This document shows, piece by piece, positions 1-5,801 of a stretch of DNA of 7,946 bases (positions are counted from its first letter, which is position 1; each line of letters starts with the position of its first letter). Source of the stretch: Betaproteobacteria bacterium (GTDB lineage: Bacteria; Pseudomonadota; Gammaproteobacteria; Burkholderiales; SG8-41). The notes below the pieces were generated by a model that was not told where the DNA came from, searched no databases, and saw only the letters and a program-made list of their open reading frames with translations. A program made the position numbers and the translations under genes. Location: NCBI GenBank assembly GCA_021414185.1, contig JAIOOZ010000224.1:1-7946 (forward strand), written 5' to 3'.

Positions 1-243
1 AACCTGGCGGTTGTTCATGGCGGGCTCCGGCTCGGTGGAAAAGCCCCAGTTATAGACCGGGTGAAACATGGTCTTGGCATAGCCGATCGGCAGGTGGATC
101 CACAGCGAGCTGTCGCGCGGCCCTGCTTCAAGCAACAGGACTGAATGCCTGCCGTTTTCGCTCAGGCGATTGGCGAGCACGCAGCCGGCCGAACCCGCGC
201 CGACGATGATGTAATCGTAAGTCATCGTTTGCATGACTGACAT
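1..243 (-). CDS. GMC-family FAD-dependent oxidoreductase, N-terminal part (cut by window edge)
   Basis: Only the first 81 codons are present; the gene continues beyond base 1. GMC enzymes (choline, glucose and alcohol dehydrogenases/oxidases) oxidise alcohols using FAD. The visible part holds the dinucleotide-binding beta-alpha-beta fold: DYIIVGAGSAG at about residues 10-20, followed by CVLANRLSE and then VLLLEAGP at 35-42, whose Glu normally contacts the FAD ribose. Further on, LPIGYAKTMF and NWGFSTEPEP match the part of BetA-like members that precedes the first GMC signature. No signal peptide is visible. Three in-frame ATG starts lie close together (243, 234 and 225), none with a good Shine-Dalgarno sequence. 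Starting at 225 gives MTYDYIIVG, the commonest family form, so 243 is only the longest choice. Substrate cannot be deduced from this part. The gene is divergent from the TSUP permease gene; any functional link is unproven. Confidence 0.88.
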   Translation of the reverse strand, partial: MSVMQTMTYDYIIVGAGSAGCVLANRLSENGRHSVLLLEAGPRDSSLWIHLPIGYAKTMFHPVYNWGFSTEPEPAMNNRQV

Positions 244-416
244 TCTGGCAGGTTAAAAACTTTATTGCATGAAGATATGCAGGCGCCAGGCCTAGCGGAG
301 GTATTGGGCCGTTTTCGCCAACGACGCGGGGTAAAATGACGTATCGCCGGTTTTACTCCCAGCTTTGGAATGACAAAGGCATTACTCATGTTCGCCACCG
401 CAAGTGCCCGCTACCG
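244..416. other. divergent intergenic region between GMC oxidoreductase and TSUP permease
   Basis: This stretch separates two divergent genes and must hold both promoters, but I found no convincing -35/-10 pair on either strand. The part up to about 270 is AT-richer than its surroundings. It contains the inverted repeat at 266-281. The 27 codons from an upstream in-frame ATG at 336 are open, but their third positions are less GC-biased than those of the gene itself and the residues are hydrophilic and unlike TSUP N-termini, so I treat 336-416 as probably untranslated leader. Confidence 0.5.
266..281. repeat. short perfect inverted repeat, possible operator
   Basis: TGCAT (266-270) and its exact complement ATGCA (277-281) flank a 6-base spacer. 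The element lies 23 bp from the longest GMC start, in the divergent control region, where a dimeric regulator could bind. Arms of five bases can easily arise by chance, and no regulator gene is adjacent in the window. Confidence 0.25.
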
Positions 417-1175
417 ATGACGGCCCTTGAATCGTTGCCGCTCGCAGTGACCCGGTGGCTGACGCTCGCCATCGTGCTGGCGGGGTTCAGCCAGGGCGCG
501 CTGGGATTCGGCTTTCCGTTCATCGCCACGCCGGTGGTCGCGATGGCGGTCGACATGCGCACCGCCGTCATCATCATTTTGCTGCCGACTCTGGCGACCG
601 TGGCCGTCACGCTCGTCACCAGCGGACCGCTGGGGCCGGTCCTGAAGCGTTTCTGGATGATGCCGGTCTATGCGACGCTGGGCGCGCTGGTGGGAACCTG
701 GGTCTTCGTCGCCGCGCCGGATGCACCTTACCAGTTGCTCCTCGCACTGAGTATCGTGATCTATCTCAATCTCGACCGCTTCACGCGCGGCGAGTGGCCT
801 TTGATCAAACGGCACGAGCGGGCATTCGCGCCAATTGCGGGCACCGTGGCGGGGCTTTTCGAAGGCACCGCCAATGTCGCGGCGCCGCCGCTCATCATCT
901 ACTACCTGGCACTCGGCCTCGGTCCCGCACTGATGGTGCAGGCGATGCAGATCTGCTTTCTGGTCGGCAAAATGTCGCAATTCGCCGTATTGACGCTGCA
1001 CGGCGGCGTGACTTCAGCACAATGGCTCGCAACGCTGCCCCTGTGTGTCGTGGCGGTGGCGGCGGGCTTTGCCGGCGTGCGCAGCGTTTACTTTTGCAGC
1101 ACTTTCTTCAACTCGCCGCTGTCGTACATTTCGCGCAGGATGTCCGAGCCACCGACGAATTCGCCGTTGACGTAA
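417..1175 (+). CDS. TauE/SafE (TSUP) family membrane permease, apparently truncated at its 3' end
   Basis: TSUP proteins are inner-membrane transporters or exporters of sulfite, sulfonates or other organic anions; the substrate here is unknown. From the start at 417 I see hydrophobic segments near residues 14-45, 51-66, 80-99, 107-117, 137-168, 179-192 and 203-221. The two family half-repeats are visible as GALGFGFPFIATPV (about 27-40) and GLFEGTANVAAPPLIIYY (about 146-163). ATG 417 was preferred over ATG 336 because the extra 27 residues are hydrophilic, are coded with weaker GC bias, and precede the first helix; neither start has a strong ribosome site. Family-like sequence ends at GFAGVR (about 222, base 1082). 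The expected last helix is missing, and residues 223-252 are an antisense read-through of grxD. Members usually carry about 30-40 further residues of their own here. It may be a decaying gene or a tolerated short form. Confidence 0.75.
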   Translation: MTALESLPLAVTRWLTLAIVLAGFSQGALGFGFPFIATPVVAMAVDMRTAVIIILLPTLATVAVTLVTSGPLGPVLKRFWMMPVYATLGALVGTWVFVAAPDAPYQLLLALSIVIYLNLDRFTRGEWPLIKRHERAFAPIAGTVAGLFEGTANVAAPPLIIYYLALGLGPALMVQAMQICFLVGKMSQFAVLTLHGGVTSAQWLATLPLCVVAVAAGFAGVRSVYFCSTFFNSPLSYISRRMSEPPTNSPLT

Positions 1176-1396
1176 AGCTGGGGAATGGTCGGCCAGTTGG
1201 CGTATTCCTTGATGCCCTGGCGGATGTCCGGATTTTCGAGCACGTTGACCGAAAAGAAATTCTCGACCCCGCACGCGCGCAGAATGCCGACCACGTTGGC
1301 GGAAAAGCCGCATTGCGGAAAATCGGGCGAGCCTTTCATGTACAGCACCACCGGGTTCTTGGTGACTTGTTCCTTGATAACGTCTTGAACGCTCAT
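1088..1396 (-). CDS. grxD: monothiol glutaredoxin, Grx4 type
   Basis: The 102-residue product is a cytosolic CGFS glutaredoxin. This class, usually with BolA partners, binds and passes on [2Fe-2S] clusters and uses glutathione as a ligand. The active-site motif CGFS is at residues 29-32, preceded by the conserved Lys in VVLYMKGSP (Lys21). The cis-proline loop WPTIPQLY is at 68-75 and the glutathione-binding GGSD at 82-85. Length fits the family (E. coli Grx4 is about 115). The start is supported by AGGAG at 1402-1406, five bases upstream. It follows prmC by 61 bp, as the last gene of the hemA-prfA-prmC-grxD run, and also seems to have its own promoter (see 1432-1461). Its 3' end is overlapped for 88 bp by the converging permease frame; I see no terminator hairpin after its stop. 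Confidence 0.96.
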   Translation of the reverse strand: MSVQDVIKEQVTKNPVVLYMKGSPDFPQCGFSANVVGILRACGVENFFSVNVLENPDIRQGIKEYANWPTIPQLYVNGEFVGGSDILREMYDSGELKKVLQK

Positions 1397-1431
1397 GCTT
1401 ACTCCTGAATACTTGAGTGAATTGATATGGT

Positions 1432-1461
1432 ATTTTACAGGCTAGTGTGCATCTGCGTCAA
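1432..1461 (-). promoter_or_regulatory. predicted sigma-70 promoter for grxD
   Basis: On the minus strand TTGACG (1461-1456; 5 of 6 matches to TTGACA) is followed, after an 18-base spacer, by TAAAAT (1437-1432; 5 of 6 matches to TATAAT). Transcription would begin near 1425, giving a leader of about 28 bases that contains the AGGAG ribosome site. The -35 box overlaps the prmC stop codon (1460-1458). The surrounding 61-bp gap is markedly more AT-rich than the coding sequence. This would let grxD be expressed independently of the upstream operon. It is a prediction by eye. Confidence 0.5.
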
Positions 1462-2282
1462 GACGCACGCCACTGCCCGCCGCTGATCCGCTCAATACCC
1501 GCCAGATCTTCACGCGAAAACACCTCGTGGAAACCAGCGGCACGGAGCAATTCGCGGCAGCGCTCCGCCTGATCGTAACCGTGCTCGATAGCGAGCCAGC
1601 CGTCGGGGTTCAGATAGCGCGGCGCAGCTTGAACGATCGCGCGTATGCAATCCAGCCCGTCATCCCCTGCCACCAGCGCGGCAACTGGCTCGGCAGGCAA
1701 ATCCCCCTCACTCAAATGCGGATCGCCCGCGGCCACATAAGGCGGATTGGCGACGATTACGTCGAAGCGCCGGCCGCCCAGCGCGGAGTACCAGTCGCTC
1801 GCAATCAATTCGAGGTTAACGGTCGCGTGGAGCGCTGCGTTTTCGCGCGCGATGGCAAGCGCGGCAGCACTTTGTTCGATCGCGACCACTTTCGCACCAG
1901 GACAATTTTTTGCGATGGAAATCGCAATGCAGCCGCTGCCGGTGCCGAGATCGAGCACACTGCACGCGCGTTCGACATCGATGCTCTCCAGAGCAAATTC
2001 AACCAGCAGCTCGGTCTCCGGCCGCGGAATCAGCACTGCCGGCGTCACTTTGAATTCGAGACTGAAAAACTCGCGCGTGCCGACAATGTAAGCAACTGGT
2101 TCGCCGGCGGCACGTCGCGCGACCAATGCCGCGAACGCAGCGCTGTGCTCGGCGCTCAGCTTGTCATCGGCGTGGGCGATGAGATAGGCGTCGTCGACGC
2201 CGCAGGCGTGACGCAGCAGCACGCGCACGTCAACGGCGTCGAATCGCACTGCCGCGAGCGCCTGCGCTATCGTCGGAAGCAT
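1458..2282 (-). CDS. prmC: release factor glutamine N5-methyltransferase PrmC (HemK)
   Basis: PrmC transfers a methyl group from S-adenosylmethionine to the glutamine of the GGQ motif in class I release factors RF1 and RF2, which raises termination efficiency. The 274-residue product has the family's N-terminal helical domain (about 1-80) and a Rossmann-type methyltransferase domain. Signatures are GEPVAYIVG (60-68), LIPRPETE (84-91), the SAM-binding DLGTGSGCIA (111-120) and the catalytic NPPY (179-182), which holds the target glutamine amide. Length and order of motifs are normal. The ATG lies 14 bp after the prfA stop, with only a weak ribosome site, so translation probably follows on from prfA. 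The enzyme and its substrate RF1 are therefore neighbours in one transcript. Confidence 0.97.
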   Translation of the reverse strand: MLPTIAQALAAVRFDAVDVRVLLRHACGVDDAYLIAHADDKLSAEHSAAFAALVARRAAGEPVAYIVGTREFFSLEFKVTPAVLIPRPETELLVEFALESIDVERACSVLDLGTGSGCIAISIAKNCPGAKVVAIEQSAAALAIARENAALHATVNLELIASDWYSALGGRRFDVIVANPPYVAAGDPHLSEGDLPAEPVAALVAGDDGLDCIRAIVQAAPRYLNPDGWLAIEHGYDQAERCRELLRAAGFHEVFSREDLAGIERISGGQWRAS

Positions 2283-2296
2283 TGCGGGTAACCGCC

Positions 2297-3388
2297 TTAA
2301 GCGGCTTGCGTTTCTTCGCCCAAAGCAGCGAGCTGCTCAGCCTGATGCTCGGAACTCAACGCGCCGGTCAGTTCATCGAGGTCGCCGTCCATGATGGAAG
2401 CGATCTTGTAGAGCGTGAGATTGATGCGGTGATCGGTGACGCGGCCCTGCGGAAAATTGTAGGTGCGTATGCGCTCGGAGCGGTCGCCGCTGCCGATCAG
2501 CGATTTGCGCGTGGCGGCGGTTTTCTGGTTCTGCTCCCGCACCTGTTGGTCCTTGATACGCGCGGCCAGCACCGCCAGCGCGCGCGCCTTGTTCTTGTGC
2601 TGCGAGCGGTCGTCCTGGCACTCGACCACGATGCCGGTCGGCAAGTGGGTGATGCGGATCGCGGAATCGGTCTTGTTGATGTGCTGGCCGCCCGCGCCCG
2701 ACGAACGGAAAGTGTCGATGCGCATCTCGGCGGGATTCAGCACCACGTCCGCCACCGCATCGACTTCCGGCAACACCGCCACCGTGCACGCCGACGTATG
2801 AATGCGGCCCTGCGTCTCGGTCGTCGGCACGCGCTGCACGCGATGGCCGCCGGATTCGAATTTCAGTTTCGAATAAGCACCCTGCCCCGCGATGCGCGCG
2901 ATGACTTCCTTGTAGCCGCCGAGTTCGCTCTGGCTTTGCGACATGACCTCGACCTGCCATTTCTTGCGCTCGGCGTAGCGCGTGTACATGCGAAAGAGGT
3001 CGGCCGAAAACAGCGCCGATTCGTCGCCACCGGTGCCGGCGCGGATTTCGAGAAAGATATTGCGCTCGTCGTTGGGGTCCTTCGGCAGCAATTCCTTTTG
3101 CAATTCCGCCTCGAGCTGCTCGAGCCGCGCGCGCGCCTCCTTGATTTCGGTCTCGGCAAATTCGCGCATGGCGGGGTCTGCGACCATCTCCTGCGCCGCA
3201 CGCATGTCGTCTTCGCTTTGCCGGTACAACTTGTAAAGTTCGACGACCGGCGTGATTTCCGCATGCTCGCGCGTGAGCTTGCGGTAGTTGTCCATGCTGG
3301 CGGTGGCGTTCTCCGAGCTCAGCAGGCCATTCAGTTCTTCAAGCCGCAGGGTGAGTTGCTGGAGCTTGGCGGCGATGCTGTCCTTCAT
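2297..3388 (-). CDS. prfA: peptide chain release factor 1 (RF1)
   Basis: RF1 reads UAA and UAG stop codons in the ribosomal A site and triggers release of the finished protein. The 363-residue product has normal length. The stop-codon-recognition tripeptide PxT appears as PTT at 188-190 within HRVQRVPTTETQGRIHTS; RF2 would have SPF, so this is RF1. The peptidyl-hydrolysis motif GGQ is at 233-235 in RSSGAGGQHINKTDSA; Gln235 is the residue PrmC should methylate. The N-terminal coiled-coil-like region spans about 1-105. The ATG at 3388 overlaps the hemA stop as ATGA, with no Shine-Dalgarno sequence, which suggests translational coupling to hemA. The stop codon lies 14 bp before prmC. Confidence 0.98.
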   Translation of the reverse strand: MKDSIAAKLQQLTLRLEELNGLLSSENATASMDNYRKLTREHAEITPVVELYKLYRQSEDDMRAAQEMVADPAMREFAETEIKEARARLEQLEAELQKELLPKDPNDERNIFLEIRAGTGGDESALFSADLFRMYTRYAERKKWQVEVMSQSQSELGGYKEVIARIAGQGAYSKLKFESGGHRVQRVPTTETQGRIHTSACTVAVLPEVDAVADVVLNPAEMRIDTFRSSGAGGQHINKTDSAIRITHLPTGIVVECQDDRSQHKNKARALAVLAARIKDQQVREQNQKTAATRKSLIGSGDRSERIRTYNFPQGRVTDHRINLTLYKIASIMDGDLDELTGALSSEHQAEQLAALGEETQAA

Positions 3389-4638
3389 TCGGCTTGTTTC
3401 AACTGGTAGAGCCGCCTCAGCATGTTCAGCAATTGCTCGCGGTCGTCGTCGTTGGCGTGGTTGAGCGCGTGCGTGGGTGCATGCAAAAACTTGTTGGTGA
3501 GCGAGTGGCTCAGTTGCTCGAGCACCTGCTGCGCGTTCTCGCCGCGCGCGAGGCTGCGCACCGCGCGCTCGACTTCGCGGCGGCGCGCGCGTTCGGCGTC
3601 GTCGCGCAGAGCGCGTATGGTCGGCACCAGTTCCCGATTATCGAGCCATTGCATGAAGTCGCCGACCTGGGTTTCGATGATGGCCTCGGCCTGCGCCACC
3701 GCCGACTCGCGCACGTTGAGTCCTTCGCGCGCCATCTTGCCGAGATCATCCACCGTGCACAGGAATACGTCGTCGAGCGCGCCGACTTCGGCTTCGACGT
3801 CGCGCGGCACCGCGAGGTCGATGAGAAGCAAGGGCCGATGCTTGCGCGCGCGCAGCGCGGACTCGATCAGCCCCTTGCCGATGATGGGCAGCATGCTCGC
3901 CGTGCACGAAACGATGATGTCGTGCACTGCCAACTGCGACGGCAGGTCGTTCAGGCTGATGGCGCGGCCGCGAAAGCGCTCGGCCAGGTGCTGCGCGCGT
4001 TCTACCGTGCGGTTGGCGAAAGTCATGTGGCGCGGATGGCGCGCGCCGAAGTGGGTCGCCGTCAGTTCGATCATTTCGCCTGCGCCGATGAAGAGCGCGC
4101 TCTGCTCGGCGATGCTCGGATAGATGCGCTCGGCAAACCGCACCGCGGCGGACGCCATGGATACCGTGCTGGCGCCGATGTCGGTTTCGGAGCGCACGGT
4201 TTTCGCCACCGAAAATGTGCGCTGGAAAAGTTTGTTCAGCAGCAGCCCGAGCGTGCCCGCCCGTTCGGCGGTGCGCACCGCATCCTTGAACTGGCCGAGG
4301 ATCTGCGGCTCGCCCAGCACCATCGAATCAAGTCCGCTGGCGACGCGAAACGCGTGCTTGACCGCCTGCTCGTGCGGCAGTTGATAGACGTGCGGTTCGA
4401 GGTGCTGCGCTTTTAACTGGTGGTAATCGGCAAGCCAGCGCAAAGCCTCGCGCGGTTCCGCCGTATCGCAATAGATTTCGGTGCGATTGCAGGTGGAAAT
4501 GATCGCGGCTTCCTTGACCGGGTTGCGGTCGACCAGGTCACGCAACGCCTGCACCAGATTTTCGGCGTGAAAAACCACCTGCTCGCGCAACGCGAGCGGA
4601 GCTGTCTGGTGGTTGATGCCGAAGGCGAAAAGCTGCAT
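3385..4638 (-). CDS. hemA: glutamyl-tRNA reductase
   Basis: HemA reduces glutamate on charged tRNA(Glu) to glutamate-1-semialdehyde with NADPH, the first committed step of C5-pathway tetrapyrrole (heme) synthesis. The 417-residue product shows the N-terminal GINHQTAPLALRE (7-19), the active site STCNRTE with catalytic Cys50, the family signature SGLDSMVLGEPQILGQ (101-116), the NADPH-binding GAGEM (186-190) with TFANRT (206-211), and a C-terminal helical dimerisation region from about 310. I chose ATG 4638, giving MQLFAFGINH, as in relatives; an in-frame TTG at 4647 would add three residues. No clear ribosome site is visible, and a TATAAT about 30 bp upstream suggests a short leader. The last base pairs overlap prfA (ATGA). 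It is the first gene of the hemA-prfA-prmC-grxD run. Confidence 0.97.
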   Translation of the reverse strand: MQLFAFGINHQTAPLALREQVVFHAENLVQALRDLVDRNPVKEAAIISTCNRTEIYCDTAEPREALRWLADYHQLKAQHLEPHVYQLPHEQAVKHAFRVASGLDSMVLGEPQILGQFKDAVRTAERAGTLGLLLNKLFQRTFSVAKTVRSETDIGASTVSMASAAVRFAERIYPSIAEQSALFIGAGEMIELTATHFGARHPRHMTFANRTVERAQHLAERFRGRAISLNDLPSQLAVHDIIVSCTASMLPIIGKGLIESALRARKHRPLLLIDLAVPRDVEAEVGALDDVFLCTVDDLGKMAREGLNVRESAVAQAEAIIETQVGDFMQWLDNRELVPTIRALRDDAERARRREVERAVRSLARGENAQQVLEQLSHSLTNKFLHAPTHALNHANDDDREQLLNMLRRLYQLKQAE

Positions 4639-4668
4639 GGCTGCCAAGTTACTGAATGAACGGGCGAT

Positions 4669-4674
4669 ATTATA
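4669..4674 (-). promoter_or_regulatory. predicted -10 box of the hemA-prfA-prmC promoter
   Basis: A perfect TATAAT occurs on the minus strand 30 bp upstream of the hemA ATG, in the 85-bp gap after the 2-hydroxyacid dehydrogenase stop. Transcription would start near 4662, with a leader of about 24 bases. No recognisable -35 box sits 16-18 bases upstream, which would fit a promoter that needs an activator. The direct repeat at 4681-4700 lies exactly there. Confidence 0.5.
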
Positions 4675-4680
4675 GACCCA

Positions 4681-4700
4681 GGCGGTCTAAACGGCGGACT
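4681..4700. repeat. direct repeat upstream of the hemA -10 box
   Basis: GGCGGTCT (4681-4688) and GGCGGACT (4693-4700) differ at one base and are offset by 12 bp. They cover the position where a hemA -35 box would be expected. They may be a regulator site, or a coincidence in GC-rich DNA. Confidence 0.3.
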
Positions 4701-4723
4701 GCAGTGGTAACGCGATTCCCCGG

Positions 4724-5722
4724 CTATTCGCGCTGCTCGTTCTGCAGGGTCTCGCCGCGCGCCCATTTTTCGAGATTGGCGAGGAACATCCCGAACGCCC
4801 GGCCGTCGTTGCCCGCCGAAGCCGACGCATTGTGCGGCGTCAGAATCAGGTTCGGCATGTCCCACAGCGGCGAATCCGCGGGCAAAGGTTCTTTTTCGAA
4901 CACGTCGAGGTGCGCGCAACCGAGTTGTCCGCTTTTGAGCGCGGCTATCACTGCCTGCTCCTCGACTACGCCGCCGCGCGCGACGTTGATCAGCCCCGCG
5001 CCGCGCGGCAGTTTTTCTATCATCGCGGCGTTGAGCATGTGGTGAGTCTCCTTGGTGTGCGGGCAGGCCAGCACCAGCCACTGGCAGCGCGGCAACAATT
5101 CGCCAAAGCGCGCCGGCGGATGGATTTCGTCGAGCGGCTCGTTCGCGCTCTTGGGCGTGCGGCGGATACCGATCACGTGCATGCCAAGCGCCTGGCAAAA
5201 GCGCGCTATCGGCATGCCGATGACGCCCAGGCCCACCACCATCACCGTTTGTCCGCGCAGGTCCGCGGGTACGTTCTCGCTGCGCATCGGTTCCCATGCG
5301 TGGCGCCGCTGCGCGTCCAGCCAATGCGGAAACCGGCGCGCCAGCAGCAGCAAGCCGGCAATCGCGGTTTGCGCGACCGGCTCGCCGTTGGTGCCGGCGG
5401 AGGTCGTCAGCTTGACGCCGCGCTCGCGCAACTGCGGCAGGAACGGGTGCTGGTCGATGGCGGTGCTGGTGAAATGTACCCATTTCAGGTTTTTGGCGGC
5501 AACCATAACATCGCCGAAACTCTTGTACAGGTTGGCACTGGAGAAACGGATATCGCGCGTCAGAAATGCGACTTCGATACGCTCGCAGGCGGCTGCCGGC
5601 AGCGGGGTCCCGTCGGCGGGCAGGTCCACGATCTCGGGCGAAATCCCGGCGCGCTTCGCCGTGGCGCCCAGCGCCTCGCCGGCAGCGGCCATGAATTTTT
5701 TGGACAACAGCATTCCGGTCAT
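4724..5722 (-). CDS. D-isomer-specific 2-hydroxyacid dehydrogenase
   Basis: This family interconverts 2-oxoacids and D-2-hydroxyacids with NAD(P)H (glyoxylate/hydroxypyruvate reductase, phosphoglycerate and D-lactate dehydrogenases). The 332-residue product has the coenzyme-binding GLGVIG (Gly164, Gly166, Gly169) and the catalytic trio Arg249 in NVARGG, Glu278 in DVFEKEPLP and His297 in TPHNAS. Where NAD-specific members carry an acidic residue after the second beta strand, this one reads HVIGIRRTP (182-190); the Arg pair suggests NADP(H), as in GhrA-like reductases. The active-site loop TSAGTNGEPVA (107-117) binds substrate carboxylate in relatives. AGGAG at 5731-5735, eight bases upstream, supports the start. 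It lies between prpB (79 bp upstream) and hemA, on the same strand. The substrate is undetermined; a glyoxylate/hydroxypyruvate reductase-like role is a guess. Confidence 0.93.
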   Translation of the reverse strand: MTGMLLSKKFMAAAGEALGATAKRAGISPEIVDLPADGTPLPAAACERIEVAFLTRDIRFSSANLYKSFGDVMVAAKNLKWVHFTSTAIDQHPFLPQLRERGVKLTTSAGTNGEPVAQTAIAGLLLLARRFPHWLDAQRRHAWEPMRSENVPADLRGQTVMVVGLGVIGMPIARFCQALGMHVIGIRRTPKSANEPLDEIHPPARFGELLPRCQWLVLACPHTKETHHMLNAAMIEKLPRGAGLINVARGGVVEEQAVIAALKSGQLGCAHLDVFEKEPLPADSPLWDMPNLILTPHNASASAGNDGRAFGMFLANLEKWARGETLQNEQRE

Positions 5723-5747
5723 TGCACTTGCTCCTGCGGAGAAAAGC

Positions 5748-5782
5748 GTGAGGGGTTAGGCGTAAGGGGTGAGGGGTATAAC
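5748..5782. repeat. degenerate heptamer tandem repeat between prpB and the dehydrogenase gene
   Basis: Five consecutive 7-base units can be read on the plus strand: GTGAGGG (5748), GTTAGGC (5755), GTAAGGG (5762), GTGAGGG (5769) and a decayed GTATAAC (5776). The shared core is GTnAGG. The first and fourth units are identical. The array fills about half of the 79-bp spacer, between the prpB stop and the ribosome site of the next gene. GGGGT (5773-5777) and ACCCC (5781-5785) could also pair into a tiny hairpin. Short heptamer arrays like this, outside genes, occur in a number of bacteria; copy number often varies between strains. Confidence 0.7.
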
Positions 5783-5801
5783 CCCGCCCCCTGCCACTTC
5801 C

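Noticed and set aside
455..1408. Long plus-strand open frame (about 317 codons) across the permease and grxD
   Set aside because: It is Arg/Gly/His-rich with no recognisable domain, and lies out of frame with the permease and antisense to grxD. It is a high-GC shadow.
2282..3409. Long plus-strand open frame opposite prfA (about 375 codons)
   Set aside because: It is exactly antisense to a complete RF1 gene and its composition is that of a GC-rich reverse frame; no family features are visible.
3394..4416. Long plus-strand open frame opposite hemA (about 340 codons)
   Set aside because: It is antisense to conserved glutamyl-tRNA reductase motifs and has no recognisable domain or ribosome site.
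4413..5483. Minus-strand open frame of about 356 codons overlapping the dehydrogenase gene and hemA
   Set aside because: It is a shifted frame within two well-supported genes, rich in Arg and Ala, with no family features.
5773..5785. GGGGT/ACCCC hairpin as an intrinsic terminator after prpB
   Set aside because: The stem has only five pairs with a three-base loop, and no T-run follows on the minus strand. It is more simply explained by the end of the heptamer array.
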